From contig CAJQPY010000022.1 of the NCBI GenBank assembly GCA_905480335.1, forward strand, positions 1 to 64,000: a stretch of DNA of 64,000 nucleotides, read 5' to 3'. Below are positions 1 through 9,517 of this stretch, in pieces. The notes under the pieces are model-generated. The model worked only from the letters and a program-made list of their open reading frames with translations, was not told the DNA's origin and ran no database searches. Within the stretch, counting starts at the first letter, position 1; every line of letters begins with the position of its first letter. A program made the translations under genes and the position numbers. The DNA is from an uncultured Ilumatobacter sp. GTDB lineage: Bacteria; Actinomycetota; Acidimicrobiia; Acidimicrobiales; Ilumatobacteraceae.

Positions 1-1524
1 GCCGAAGGATCGGTGGTCGCCCTGCTCGGAACGAATGGCGCCGGAAAATCCACCTTACTCAAGGCCATCTCCGGTGTCGTCGAGGCCGACCAGGGAGCGA
101 TCATCTTCGACGGTCAAGACATCACCCACGCGCCACCGAACGAAATCGCCGCTCACGGCATCGTGCAAATCCCAGGTGGACACGGCGTATTCCCGGGGCT
201 CACCGTCCAGGAAAACCTCGACGCAGCCGGGTGGCTCAATCGTGGTGACGAGGCTGCGCTGGAGACCGGGCTCGCCACGGTGCTCGAGACGTTCCCGGCC
301 CTGGCCAGCCGCTTGGAAGAACCTGCGGCGAATCTGTCCGGTGGACAACAGCAGATGCTCGCGTTGGGGATGAGCTTTCTCCTCACACCGCGGTTGCTGA
401 TGATCGACGAGTTGTCGCTGGGTCTCGCACCGGTGATCGTCGAGCAGTTGCTGGCCATGGTCCGCAAGATTGCGGCGCGCGGCGTGACGATCATTCTCGT
501 CGAGCAGTCGGTCAACGTGGCCCTCGAACTCGCCGACACCGCGTACTTCATGGAGCGAGGCCGAATTCGCTTCCACGGCCCGACGACTGAACTCGTCGAG
601 CGCGACGATCTGCTCCGGTCGGTGTTCCTCGGTGACACCGCCGCGTCGCCGACCGAGCCTTCGAAACAATCGTCGAACGGCGCGGCACATCCGTCACCTC
701 ACGATGCGACAGCCAACCCCTCGATGGCGCTGTCCGTGCGCGGGCTCTCGCGCCGATTCGGCGGGCTCACCGCGGTCAACCAGGTCGACGTCGACGTGGC
801 CGAACGCGAGATCGTCGGCTTCATCGGTCCGAACGGCGCCGGGAAGACCACGCTGTTCGACCTGATCGGTGGCACGACGCCGACCGATGCCGGCCGAATC
901 GAACTCGCCGGCCACGACCTCAGCTCGGCCACCGCGAGCGAGCGGGCCCGCAGCGGACTCGGACGGTCATTCCAGGACGCACGCCTGTTCCCGTCCCTCA
1001 CCGTCGAGGAGACGATCGCCGTCGCGCTCGAACGCTGGATCTCCTCGCGCGACCCGATCTCGGCCGCCCTTCACCTGCCCACGGCATTCGACAGCGAGGC
1101 CGACATTGGACGGCGCGTGGCCGAATTGGTCGAGCTGATGAACCTGGGGCCGTATCGCCGGAAACGGATTCGGGAGCTGTCGACCGGAAGCCGCCGCATC
1201 GTCGACCTCGCCTGCATCGTGGCGCACCGACCGACAGTCGTGCTGCTCGACGAACCATCGAGCGGCATCGCGCAGCGCGAGGTCGAAGCACTCGGCCCGG
1301 TGATCGAACGCATGCGCAGCCAGATGGGCTCTGCGCTCCTAGTCATCGAGCACGACATGAACCTTCTGTCGTCGATCGCCGATCGAGTCGTCGCGATGGA
1401 TCAGGGATCCGTGATCGCCGTCGGCCGACCCGACGACGTGCTGTCCGACCAGGCCGTGGTCATGTCGTACCTTGGAACCGACCCGACCGCCATCCACCGC
1501 TCGAACACATCCACGCCCAACTGA
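1..1524 (+). CDS. Fused LivF-LivG type branched-chain amino acid ABC ATPase (5' partial)
   Basis: This gene is open from the first base of the window, so its start lies upstream. It holds two ABC ATPase domains in one chain. Counting from base 13, domain 1 shows Walker A GTNGAGKST (residues 6-14), signature LSGGQQQM (108-115) and Walker B ending IDELSLGLAP, a LivF pattern. A linker rich in Ser, Asn and Pro follows. Domain 2, starting near residue 237, has Walker A GPNGAGKTT, a degenerate signature LSTGSRRI and Walker B VVLLDEPSSG, a LivG pattern. In the family the two ATPases power uptake of branched-chain amino acids or similar compounds through LivHM permeases at the inner face of the membrane. 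The substrate-binding protein follows 45 bases downstream, which supports an HAAT-type uptake operon. LivF and LivG are normally separate proteins. Confidence 0.9.
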   Translation, partial: AEGSVVALLGTNGAGKSTLLKAISGVVEADQGAIIFDGQDITHAPPNEIAAHGIVQIPGGHGVFPGLTVQENLDAAGWLNRGDEAALETGLATVLETFPALASRLEEPAANLSGGQQQMLALGMSFLLTPRLLMIDELSLGLAPVIVEQLLAMVRKIAARGVTIILVEQSVNVALELADTAYFMERGRIRFHGPTTELVERDDLLRSVFLGDTAASPTEPSKQSSNGAAHPSPHDATANPSMALSVRGLSRRFGGLTAVNQVDVDVAEREIVGFIGPNGAGKTTLFDLIGGTTPTDAGRIELAGHDLSSATASERARSGLGRSFQDARLFPSLTVEETIAVALERWISSRDPISAALHLPTAFDSEADIGRRVAELVELMNLGPYRRKRIRELSTGSRRIVDLACIVAHRPTVVLLDEPSSGIAQREVEALGPVIERMRSQMGSALLVIEHDMNLLSSIADRVVAMDQGSVIAVGRPDDVLSDQAVVMSYLGTDPTAIHRSNTSTPN

Positions 1525-1569
1525 CCGCGACCACTTCTTCCCACCCGATCCCACCAACGAGGAGCGACC

Positions 1570-3411
1570 ATGCAACCCGCATCAGCAGAAGGTTCGAACA
1601 GCGACACGGGCCGCGCACTACGCCGCTACGGACCGATCGCCGCGATCGCCGTCGTGGCGCTCGTCGTCATCGGCGTCGTGATCGCAGGTGGAGGTGACGA
1701 CGCCTCCGCCCCGGTGACCTCCGACGGCACGACCGAACCCGATGCCACCGATAACGCGCCCGACGACCCGACGACGACCGACGACGACACCGCCACCACG
1801 GAAGGCGGGTCCGAGACAACACCTGACACCGAGCCGCCGAGCACCGATCCTGACGCTCCCGTCGAGAGCCCACTGCCCGAGGGTGTGATGAGCTTCAGCG
1901 TGGCTGACGAACTCGGGCTGGATGTCGACTTCGGTGAGCGATGCGACACCGAATCCGGCCGCGTCAAGGTCCAGACGTTCTTCGCTCCGGAGTGCTACGA
2001 ACCGTTCACGGGCGACAACGGCGGAGCCACTGCACGCGGGGTCACCGAGGACACGATCACGATCGTGCAGTGGGTGAGCCAGGACCAGGATCCGATTCTC
2101 GAGTTCATCACCTCGGCCATCCTCAACGACGACACCAACGCCGACGACGAGGCGACGCTGCGCGGAATGATCGAGTACTACGAGACCTACTACGAGACCT
2201 ACGGCCGTTCGGTCGAATTGATCGTGGTCGAAGGGTCCGGGCCCATCACCGACGCCGCCGCAGCACGAGCCGACGCGGTGAAGATCGACGAGGAACTCGA
2301 CCCCTTCATGGTCTGGGGAGGGCCGACGTTGACCAACGCGTTTGCCGAGGAACTGGCCGCCCGGGGAATCCCGTGCTTCAGCTGCGGACCCGGACAGACC
2401 AAAGAGTGGTACGCCGAAAACGCCGGCCTTGCGTACACCGTCGGCAAGGGGCCGGATCAGCTCGACCTCCTCGTAGCCGAATACGTCGGCAAGCGGCTCG
2501 CCGGCGATCCGGCCATTCACGCCGGCGACGAGGCGATGCACAGCACCGAACGCGTCTTCGGTCGAATCTGGATCGAGTCGAGCGCCGACTCGATCACGGC
2601 GAACGAACGCTTCGAGGGTTACGCCGCGGACAACGGGTTCGAGATCGCAGAGTCGCAGAGCTATGCGCTCGACCCCGCCACCTTGCAGGAGTCGGCGGCC
2701 TCCGTGATCGCGCGCATGAAGGAGGCCGGCGTGACGTCGGTGATCTTCAACGGCGATCCGATCGCACCCCGCGAGTTCACCAACGAGGCAACCGCACAGA
2801 ACTACTTTCCCGAGTGGATCGTCACGGGTTCGGTTCTCGTCGATACCGCGGCATTCTCGCGGACATACGACCAACAGCAGTGGGCCAACGCGTTCGGGGT
2901 GTCGAACCTCTCGGCACGCGTCGACCGCTCGATCGGCAGTTCGTATGCGATCTACGAATGGTTCCAAGGCGAACCGCCACCCGCTCCCGACAACATTCCA
3001 GTGATCACCCCTGTGCCGAACACGTTCTACGCCTTCTTGCAGGCAACCGGCCCGAACCTCACGATCGAGACGTTCAACGAAGGGGCATTCAGCGGCGAGC
3101 CGACGCGACGCGCCGTCACCGGCGTGTCGCTGTCATGGGGCACCCAGGGCATCTGGCCCGACGAGTTCGAACCCGACTACCGGGGCACCGACGACGTCAC
3201 CGAGATCTGGTGGGATGCCGCTGCGACCGGGCCCGACGAGATCGACCGGGACGGCAGTGGTCTGTGGCGCTACGTCGACGGCGGTGTGCGCTACAAGCCC
3301 GGCGAGATCCCTGATGGGGCCCCGGCCGCGTTCGTCGAGGAAGGTTCGGTCACGATTTACACCGAGCCGCCGCCTGGGGAGGCGTTGCCGGAGTACGAGC
3401 CGATTCGGTGA
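1570..3411 (+). CDS. Membrane-anchored Leu/Ile/Val-type ABC substrate-binding protein
   Basis: A 613-residue periplasmic-binding-protein type 1 (LivJ-like) receptor that should present its ligand to the ABC transporter encoded just upstream. Residues 20-40 form one hydrophobic segment with no lipobox Cys, so it looks like an uncleaved anchor. Residues 41-100 are a low-complexity linker rich in Asp, Thr, Pro and Glu. The binding module follows, beginning at the phrase GVTEDTITIV that is typical of the family. The ATG has a clear Shine-Dalgarno (gaggag, 5 bases upstream). The length is greater than the usual 380-450 residues because of the anchor, the linker and extra C-terminal sequence. The ligand cannot be read from sequence; amino acids, amides or short acids are all possible. 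Confidence 0.85.
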   Translation: MQPASAEGSNSDTGRALRRYGPIAAIAVVALVVIGVVIAGGGDDASAPVTSDGTTEPDATDNAPDDPTTTDDDTATTEGGSETTPDTEPPSTDPDAPVESPLPEGVMSFSVADELGLDVDFGERCDTESGRVKVQTFFAPECYEPFTGDNGGATARGVTEDTITIVQWVSQDQDPILEFITSAILNDDTNADDEATLRGMIEYYETYYETYGRSVELIVVEGSGPITDAAAARADAVKIDEELDPFMVWGGPTLTNAFAEELAARGIPCFSCGPGQTKEWYAENAGLAYTVGKGPDQLDLLVAEYVGKRLAGDPAIHAGDEAMHSTERVFGRIWIESSADSITANERFEGYAADNGFEIAESQSYALDPATLQESAASVIARMKEAGVTSVIFNGDPIAPREFTNEATAQNYFPEWIVTGSVLVDTAAFSRTYDQQQWANAFGVSNLSARVDRSIGSSYAIYEWFQGEPPPAPDNIPVITPVPNTFYAFLQATGPNLTIETFNEGAFSGEPTRRAVTGVSLSWGTQGIWPDEFEPDYRGTDDVTEIWWDAAATGPDEIDRDGSGLWRYVDGGVRYKPGEIPDGAPAAFVEEGSVTIYTEPPPGEALPEYEPIR

Positions 3412-3620
3412 CGTGAACGGTCCGCGCTGACGAGTCAGCGTTGACCAGTTCCCGGCATCAGAGCTACTCGTGGCCGGTCCCGCAATCGGAGTTCGTTGTG
3501 CCGTCATGTCGGCCACCGGCAGGGAGAAGATCCGTACCGAGTGCACACATCCGACTATTTGTCGGAATTGAGTGACGACATCGACCGCGCTGCGTGCGGC
3601 GTCGAGCGCACTGACCTGCC

Positions 3621-3626
3621 TACGTT
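3621..3626 (+). promoter_or_regulatory. Putative leaderless -10 element (TACGTT)
   Basis: A TANNNT hexamer ends 6 bases before the ATG of the methyltransferase gene, and no Shine-Dalgarno is visible. In Actinobacteria this spacing places the transcription start at or next to the start codon. No convincing -35 is seen. Confidence 0.45.
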
Positions 3627-3632
3627 GCCGCC

Positions 3633-4274
3633 ATGAGCGAGCTCGGTCGTCCCGACGTCTTCCCACCAGGATTCTTCTCCCGTCAGGACGACACCGACGA
3701 CGCTGCGTTCTACGCGTTCGATCGATTCGTCACACATATCGATGACGGAGCGATCGCCACTGTCGGCGAGCTCTACGAGGAACTGGGGCTGACCGGTGAT
3801 GTCCTCGACATCTGCTCGTCCTGGGTGTCGCACTTCCGGACCGCACCCGAGCGCCTGACGGTCACCGGGATGAACGCCGCCGAGCTCGGTGCGAATCCGA
3901 TGGCCGAGGAGTGGCTCGTGCTCGATCAGAACGTGGATCCCGGGCTGCCATTCGACGACGGTCGGTTCGACGCCGTGACCTGTTGCGTCTCGGTCGACTA
4001 CCTCACCCGTCCACTCGAAGTCTTCGCCGAGGTGGCGCGGGTACTTCGGCCGGGTGGCGTGTTCGCCTGCACCTTCTCCAATCGCTGCTTTCCGACGAAG
4101 GCCGTCCGCGGCTGGCTATCGACCGACGACCGGGGACGGTGTGCGATCGTCGCAACGTATTTCGACCTGACCGAGGGTTTCGGCGAGCCGACCGTGCAGC
4201 ACCGCAACCTGGGAGTTCCGGGCGACCCGCTCTATGCGGTGTGGGCAGAGCGCTCGACACACCCTGGCGCTTGA
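3633..4274 (+). CDS. Class I SAM-dependent methyltransferase-like protein (type 11)
   Basis: A 213-residue protein with the class I methyltransferase layout. The usual glycine-rich motif I is replaced by VLDICSSWVSHF, a degenerate form seen in a subgroup of methyltransferase type 11 proteins. The later motifs are clear: LPFDDGRFDAV (motif IV region) and VARVLRPGGVFACTFS (post-II/III region). SAM binding is likely but altered at motif I, and the substrate is unknown. The gene stands alone behind a leaderless-type promoter and converges with another methyltransferase gene 21 bases downstream on the other strand. Confidence 0.75.
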   Translation: MSELGRPDVFPPGFFSRQDDTDDAAFYAFDRFVTHIDDGAIATVGELYEELGLTGDVLDICSSWVSHFRTAPERLTVTGMNAAELGANPMAEEWLVLDQNVDPGLPFDDGRFDAVTCCVSVDYLTRPLEVFAEVARVLRPGGVFACTFSNRCFPTKAVRGWLSTDDRGRCAIVATYFDLTEGFGEPTVQHRNLGVPGDPLYAVWAERSTHPGA

Positions 4275-4295
4275 TGGGGATTCCGGCTCGACCGG

Positions 4296-4937
4296 TCAGC
4301 TTGCCTTGACCGCCGTGCCGATGATGCCGTAGCGGACGTACAGGCCCCTGGGCCCCCGATCCTCCTCGAGGATCTCAACCGTCTCGAAGGCGCTGCCGCG
4401 CAAGAGGGATCCCGTGTCCTGATCGGTTCGGCAGCCGTTGAACATCCAGCCGTGCGGGCGTCGAAGCACTCGCTGGGTCCGGTGCATCCACGTCGACTCG
4501 GGTGCTCGCACGTGTTCGGTGAAGAAGTAGCGGCCACCGGGCTTGAGCACGCGGTGCGCCTCGTTGATCACCATCGCGGGATCCTCGACACCACACAGGA
4601 GAAGCGTCCCGACGACCCCGTCCGCCTCACCATCGGCGACGTCGATCGACTCGCCCTGCAGGGTCCTGATCTCCATGTCGACCTCGTGCTCATCGGCGTG
4701 CCGACGCAATCGGTCGTGCATCACCGGGTTCGGCTCGATCGCGATGACGCGCACCCCGCGGGCGTAGTAGCGCATGTTGACGCCGGTCCCGGGTCCGAGT
4801 TCGACAACCGTTCCCGACATCGAGCCGATCTCGGCCGTCTTGCGCGCGCCTTGCGTCTCATGGTTCGACTCGGCGGATGCATCGAGCAGCCGTGCCTCGA
4901 AGCGACTCCGCAACTTCTGCTTCTCGAGATCGACCAC
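4296..4937 (-). CDS. Class I SAM-dependent methyltransferase (type 11)
   Basis: Standard methyltransferase type 11 domain: motif I VVELGPGTGVNMRYY, acidic motif II VIAIEPNP, then LLCGVEDP and HRVLKPGGRYFFTEH. It resembles small-molecule, phospholipid or quinone methyltransferases; the substrate is unknown. The open frame runs up to 5204, but its first 89 codons overlap the start and coding part of the DUF1269 gene on the other strand and do not look like protein. I therefore place the start at the GTG at 4937 (residues VVDLEKQKLRSRF). A later start cannot be excluded. It converges with the methyltransferase gene that ends at 4274. Confidence 0.8.
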   Translation of the reverse strand: MVDLEKQKLRSRFEARLLDASAESNHETQGARKTAEIGSMSGTVVELGPGTGVNMRYYARGVRVIAIEPNPVMHDRLRRHADEHEVDMEIRTLQGESIDVADGEADGVVGTLLLCGVEDPAMVINEAHRVLKPGGRYFFTEHVRAPESTWMHRTQRVLRRPHGWMFNGCRTDQDTGSLLRGSAFETVEILEEDRGPRGLYVRYGIIGTAVKAS

Positions 4938-5064
4938 CCCGTCGACCGTACCCCTGCCGGCGGTGCGGATCGGACCGACGGCGCCGACGCGACGTTCACG
5001 CCACCACCGACAACAACCGACCTCGGCGCGCGTCCCCAGCGTTGGATCGGGTACACATACGACC

Positions 5065-5667
5065 ATGACCGAAGAGTCAGACAACCCATCGGCATTCGCT
5101 CCCCCTGATCCGTCACTGCGCGTCGGGATGGACGACCATGACCGCGTGGTGTCCGACCCCGGGGCACCGGTCATCATCGGTGTCTCGTTCGACAGCGCGA
5201 TCAAGGCTCAGGAATACCTACTCGCCATGTCACGCCTCCGCCAGGAAGGCGTGCTGCAGCTCAAGGACGCGGTCACCGTCACCAAGCAGGACGGCGGCAA
5301 GGTCGCTGTGACGGAGACCATCGACCCGACGCCGGGGCGCGCGGCGATCAGTGGCGGGATGTGGCTCGGACTGTTGGGTCTCTTCGTCGGTGGCCCGGTC
5401 GGTTGGATCGCAGGCATCGGAATCGGTGCCGGTGCCGGTGCGGTCGCCGCCAAGGTTGTCGACCTCGGGATCCCCGACGAGTGGGTCGACTGGTTCAAGG
5501 ATGCGGTCGAGCCGGGCACGTCGACCGTGGTCGTGCTGGCCGACCACGTCCAGGTCCACGCGCTCGCCGAGGAGGCCCGTCGCTTCCGCGGAGCCGAGCT
5601 GCTGTACAGCTCGATGTCACCGTCGGCGATGGACCAGCTCGACGCGGCATTCGACGGCACCGACTGA
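5065..5667 (+). CDS. DUF1269 family membrane protein
   Basis: A 200-residue protein of the DUF1269 family. An N-terminal alpha/beta part begins around PVIIGVSFDSAIKAQE, followed by LQLKDAVTVTKQDGGKVAV. A long Gly/Ala-rich hydrophobic hairpin (about residues 95-130) resembles a glycine zipper, and an alpha/beta tail follows. Family members are small membrane proteins without an assigned reaction. The start is the ATG at 5065; the longer open frame upstream overlaps the opposite methyltransferase and is not protein-like. A role in envelope or stress adaptation is possible but not shown by this context. Confidence 0.8.
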   Translation: MTEESDNPSAFAPPDPSLRVGMDDHDRVVSDPGAPVIIGVSFDSAIKAQEYLLAMSRLRQEGVLQLKDAVTVTKQDGGKVAVTETIDPTPGRAAISGGMWLGLLGLFVGGPVGWIAGIGIGAGAGAVAAKVVDLGIPDEWVDWFKDAVEPGTSTVVVLADHVQVHALAEEARRFRGAELLYSSMSPSAMDQLDAAFDGTD

Positions 5668-5817
5668 CAACCCGATACCTTGGGCGGTGCCACGCTCACA
5701 CCATTGCGGTCCCTTCCTCCCGGCGTTTGCGTGACCAGATGCGACACTCGGCGTCGGGTTCGGTCACACAAAGCTCGGTTGGTCGACCCGGATTGGGGCC
5801 ACGTGAGTTGATAACGG

Positions 5818-8253
5818 TCAGAAGGCGACGACGGCGGTGCGGTCGAGAGTCGCAAGGTCGTTGGCCTGGAGCCCGGCCGGCGACATCGTCCACAGCTGAT
5901 CGCCGATGACCAGTGTGCGCTGGATCCGCTCGTTGTAACCGTCGAAGCCACCGTCAAGCCAGCACCATTCGATGCGGTCGACACCGGTGAGGTCGATGGA
6001 AAGACCGTCCTGGTCGCCCGTCCAGAACCACTCGTCGAGCTCGCCGACAGGGATGATTTCGCAGGAGTGACCGGTTGCCCCGCCCTCGTCTTCGGCTCCG
6101 CAGAGCTGGAACTGCGCGCCCGGCTCCTGGAGCATCCAGAACAACTCACCGTCGTTCTCGTCGAGTCCATCCACGTCGTCGCTGGTGAGCACTCGGCAGT
6201 CGGTCATGCCGGTCGGCTCCTCCGCCTCGTCGCGCTGGCGGATCCGGCCCTGCTCGGAGATGCCGTTCTCGGTCACGTTGAGCACAACGGCCCCGGCGAA
6301 CTGCTCCGACCACGACACGAGGGGGAGCACGGCCGTGGAGGTCGGGGCCCACCAGAGGAACGCACGGTGATCGAACTCGGCGTCGCTCGAGGCGCCAGGC
6401 ATCGTCCACACGTCGACTTCACGCGGGTCGCCCGGATCACTCACATCGAACAACGACACCTTCGAGCCGGTCTGGCGGCCCTGGTCGGTTGCATCCTGGC
6501 CCACGCCGAGCACCAGCGTGTCGCTGATCGGGTGGAGGTAGTTCGACACACCAGGGATCTTCAGTTCGCCGCGGACGACCATGTCGGTCGGTGCCGACAG
6601 GTCGACGACATAGAACGGATCGGTCTGGCGGAAAGTGACGACGTAGGCCGTGTCGTCGACGTAGCGGACCGAGAAGATACGCTCGCCCTTGCCGAGACCG
6701 CCGACCTGGCCGATCTGCTCGAGCACCTTGCCGTTGGGCTGCATTGCCACGATCTGGCTCTCGGACTGCCGGCCGGACCACGGAGTACCGGTCGTGGTCG
6801 CCACGAAGAACGTGCCGTCTCGGTCGTGCATCGAGAACTGGTTGAGCAGGTGTCCGTCGACGGTGCCCGAGGCTTCGTAGACGGCGGCTTCATCGGCGGG
6901 GAGCGCGAAGCGGTGAATACCGGTCTGGTAGTTCTCCTCCCAGACACCACGCTGCTGCTCGTTCAGCGTCGGCTGGATCCACTCGTTGGTCGAGATGTAC
7001 ATCCGGTCCTGCGAGGCATACAACGTGTCGCCGGTCGCCATGACCGACGTCGTCGCAGCCGGGGCGCTCAGCGACTCGTCCATCGGCAGCGTGACCACGG
7101 AGAGCATGTCGAACCCGGCGAACTCTGCGGGCGCATGGACCGCCGCGCAGTCGACGAGGGAACCGTCGGACTGAGACCCGTCGGCCGATGTGAGCGAGAA
7201 GCCCGGCACCCAGTCGTCGACCGTCGTGTTGCGGACGAGTTCGCGGTTGGCCTCGGCGGCCGACTCCTCGGCGTTTGGCGACGAGGGGAAGAGGAACCCG
7301 AGCTGGGTCGGCGGCGTCGTGACGGCGATGCGTGCGGTGTCGCCGATGGATCGGGCACTGATGTAGTTGCCGTCGAGGATGAGCGACCCAGTGATGCGCA
7401 AGTCGTCAGGATTCGACAGGTCGACTTCGACGACCGTGGTGGTCGGGCCGGATCCGCTGCCGGGTCCCGGAAAAGGCTCCGTCGGAATCAGCTCCTCGAA
7501 CACGACATCATCGACCGGGAACGGGACGGGGAATCCGCTTCCGCCACGAGTGATGACGAATGCACGATCACCCGAGACGAGAATCTCCTGGCCGGAGAAG
7601 GAACCGTTCGGCCCGCCGGCATCGGTGATCGAGACCGACCCACGCTTCGTCCCGGCGCCGCCGCCATCATCGATGTCGACGTAGTGCAGGACGCCGTCCT
7701 CGCTCAGCGCGAGGATGCGGGTGCCATCGGTCTTCACGATGTCGGGTTCGTCGACACCTTCGACCTGGACGTTCGTGATCGAGAAGTCGGTCGCGGATTC
7801 GTCACCGTTGTTACCTCCTGCCACCTCCACCGGGACGGCACCGTCGGAAGCACCGCGGTCGGAACCGCTCGCTCCGCCCTCCTCGCTCGCGTCGGCCGCA
7901 GCAATGTCACTCTCCATGACCATCACGTCATCCATGCCGAGCCAGTACTGCTGGTCGTCGAAACCGTACGCTCCGACACGCTCAGCGCCCTCCGTGTGGA
8001 CGTAGTCGAGGAAAGCATCGCATTCGTCGAACTGGCGGAGCGCCACCTTCGCAAGGCGCTGAGGGTCGTCGACGCGGGTCGGGTTGCCACCCGTGTCGTC
8101 GGTTCCCGTCGCATTGTCGGTTCCCCTCGGGTCGTCCGTGTCCTCGGTTTCGTCGTCGGCACCACCGGCACCGTCGGATGTGTCGGCACTGCAGGCGCTC
8201 ACCGCCAGGAGCGCTGCAGAAAGGACCGTGGGGATCAGTGTCGTGCGCCTCAT
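5818..8253 (-). CDS. Secreted beta-propeller lipoprotein (Beta_propel family)
   Basis: An 811-residue exported protein. A short basic N-terminus, a hydrophobic stretch and the lipobox AVSAC place the lipidated Cys at residue 21, so it should sit on the outer face of the membrane. An Asp/Thr/Gly-rich linker follows. The long body matches secreted proteins with a C-terminal beta-propeller distantly related to WD40 (PF09826), with recurring blade-like strands such as DGTRILALSEDGVLHYVDI and DTLYASQDRMYISTN. It is probably an interaction scaffold; no catalytic motif is seen. I chose the ATG at 8253 rather than the frame start at 8493, because only this one gives a signal peptide. A long open frame on the opposite strand is a composition artefact. 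Confidence 0.85.
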   Translation of the reverse strand: MRRTTLIPTVLSAALLAVSACSADTSDGAGGADDETEDTDDPRGTDNATGTDDTGGNPTRVDDPQRLAKVALRQFDECDAFLDYVHTEGAERVGAYGFDDQQYWLGMDDVMVMESDIAAADASEEGGASGSDRGASDGAVPVEVAGGNNGDESATDFSITNVQVEGVDEPDIVKTDGTRILALSEDGVLHYVDIDDGGGAGTKRGSVSITDAGGPNGSFSGQEILVSGDRAFVITRGGSGFPVPFPVDDVVFEELIPTEPFPGPGSGSGPTTTVVEVDLSNPDDLRITGSLILDGNYISARSIGDTARIAVTTPPTQLGFLFPSSPNAEESAAEANRELVRNTTVDDWVPGFSLTSADGSQSDGSLVDCAAVHAPAEFAGFDMLSVVTLPMDESLSAPAATTSVMATGDTLYASQDRMYISTNEWIQPTLNEQQRGVWEENYQTGIHRFALPADEAAVYEASGTVDGHLLNQFSMHDRDGTFFVATTTGTPWSGRQSESQIVAMQPNGKVLEQIGQVGGLGKGERIFSVRYVDDTAYVVTFRQTDPFYVVDLSAPTDMVVRGELKIPGVSNYLHPISDTLVLGVGQDATDQGRQTGSKVSLFDVSDPGDPREVDVWTMPGASSDAEFDHRAFLWWAPTSTAVLPLVSWSEQFAGAVVLNVTENGISEQGRIRQRDEAEEPTGMTDCRVLTSDDVDGLDENDGELFWMLQEPGAQFQLCGAEDEGGATGHSCEIIPVGELDEWFWTGDQDGLSIDLTGVDRIEWCWLDGGFDGYNERIQRTLVIGDQLWTMSPAGLQANDLATLDRTAVVAF

Positions 8254-8416
8254 GGTGGTGTGACGTCGGTATTGCGGGACCGGTTCCCGCCTTGACCAAG
8301 TCTTCACGCAACCGTCGGACGTCGGCGCTGGCACCTGAGTGCGGTGGACAGGTACAGGTGGGTGCACACCGAGCCCACATTGACCAGCGCGCAGGACCCT
8401 GTGCGAAGCTCGCGCC

Positions 8417-9265
8417 ATGGGATACGAGTGTTTCGACGTCGAGGTCGCCGACAAGGTGGCCCACCTCAAGATGATCCGGCCGGACAAGGCCAACTCGATG
8501 GTGCCGTCTTTCTGGCGGGACCTTCCGGCAATCGTCGACGAGTGGTCGGCATCGGGTTCGGTGCGGGCGATGGTGCTCTCCGCCGAGGGTCGTCACTTCT
8601 GTTCGGGTATGGACCTGTCGGTGTTCGCAGCGGGCGACAACGGCCTCGGCACCTCGTCGACGTCAGGCCACCGCAGCAGGCGCAACGAGCGGTTCCGGTC
8701 GACTGCGCTCCAACTCCAGAAGTCGTTCTCGGCGCTCGAAGCGGCTCGGATGCCCGTCCTCTGCGCCATTCAGGGCGCGTGCGTCGGCGGTGCCATCGAC
8801 ATGGTCACCGCGGCCGACATGCGCTACGCCACGCAGGACGCGTTCTTCTCGATCGCCGAGATCAACATCGGCATGACCGCGGACGTCGGCACCCTCCAGA
8901 GGATGCCGAAGCTCGTGGCCGAAGGGATCGTGCGCGAACTGGCCTACACGGGCCGGAAGTGGTCATCGGCCGAGGCCCACGCCGCCGGCTTCGTCAATGC
9001 CGTGTACACCGATCACGCAGCGATGCTCGAGGGTGTCATGGACACCGCCGCAATGATCGCGTCGAAGAGCCCGATGGCCGTGTGGGGCACGAAGCAGACG
9101 ATGCACTACACGCGGGACCACTCGGTCGCCGACGGGCTCGAGTACATCGCCAACTGGAACGCTGCGATGTTCGACACCGACGACATGCGCGAGGCCGCCA
9201 CCGCCCAGATGGAGGCCCGCGAGGCCGACTATCCCGACCTGTATCCGCTCAGCCCCGGACTCTGA
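8417..9265 (+). CDS. Crotonase family, delta(3,5)-delta(2,4)-dienoyl-CoA isomerase-like
   Basis: A 282-residue enoyl-CoA hydratase/isomerase superfamily protein. The oxyanion-hole segments are visible (FCSGMDLSVF and GACVGGAIDM). D128, E148 and D156 fall at the same spacing (20 and 8 residues) as the three catalytic acids D176, E196 and D204 of rat dienoyl-CoA isomerase, and FFSIAEINIGMTADVGTLQR is nearly the isomerase signature. It should move double bonds in unsaturated acyl-CoAs during beta-oxidation of odd-position unsaturated fatty acids, in the cytoplasm. It is a single gene divergent from the propeller lipoprotein, with no beta-oxidation genes next to it. A generic hydratase is the alternative. 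Confidence 0.88.
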   Translation: MGYECFDVEVADKVAHLKMIRPDKANSMVPSFWRDLPAIVDEWSASGSVRAMVLSAEGRHFCSGMDLSVFAAGDNGLGTSSTSGHRSRRNERFRSTALQLQKSFSALEAARMPVLCAIQGACVGGAIDMVTAADMRYATQDAFFSIAEINIGMTADVGTLQRMPKLVAEGIVRELAYTGRKWSSAEAHAAGFVNAVYTDHAAMLEGVMDTAAMIASKSPMAVWGTKQTMHYTRDHSVADGLEYIANWNAAMFDTDDMREAATAQMEAREADYPDLYPLSPGL

Positions 9266-9286
9266 CGGTCGATCCGACCGCAGCAC

Positions 9287-9517
9287 CTACGGGCGGTCCC
9301 AGGTCTCGGAGATCCTGGCCAGCGCCTTGTCGGAGCTGACGGTGAACTCGACGTTGCCGCACGAGATGCAGACCGTGCTGTCCATCGCGACGGTCGACGT
9401 CTTCCCCTTGCCCAATGGGAGCTTGTTCATGCCGTAGGTGCCGCCATTCTCTCGCTTCGTCCGCAAGTCCTCGCTGCCACACTTCGCACACTTCACCACG
9501 TGATACCCCGTTTCCAT
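9287..9517 (-). CDS. Small zinc-ribbon protein (76 aa)
   Basis: A 76-residue protein with two CxxC knuckles, CAKC near the N-terminus and CISC after about 40 residues, the layout of a zinc ribbon. The sequence between them is Lys/Gly/Thr-rich. Such proteins are usually called nucleic-acid or transcription associated without direct proof, and no specific family is recognised. It converges with the crotonase gene 21 bases away and is divergent from the D-aminoacylase gene. It starts with ATG. Confidence 0.75.
   Translation of the reverse strand: METGYHVVKCAKCGSEDLRTKRENGGTYGMNKLPLGKGKTSTVAMDSTVCISCGNVEFTVSSDKALARISETWDRP

Noticed and set aside
1618-2967. 449-codon minus-strand frame opposite the substrate-binding protein
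   Set aside because: Composition artefact; the plus-strand gene has a ribosome site and clear family features.
6067-8295. 742-codon open frame on the plus strand opposite the propeller lipoprotein
   Set aside because: It is a shadow of high-GC coding: the translation is rich in Arg, Gly, Val and His with no family motif, while the opposite frame has a signal peptide and known domain.
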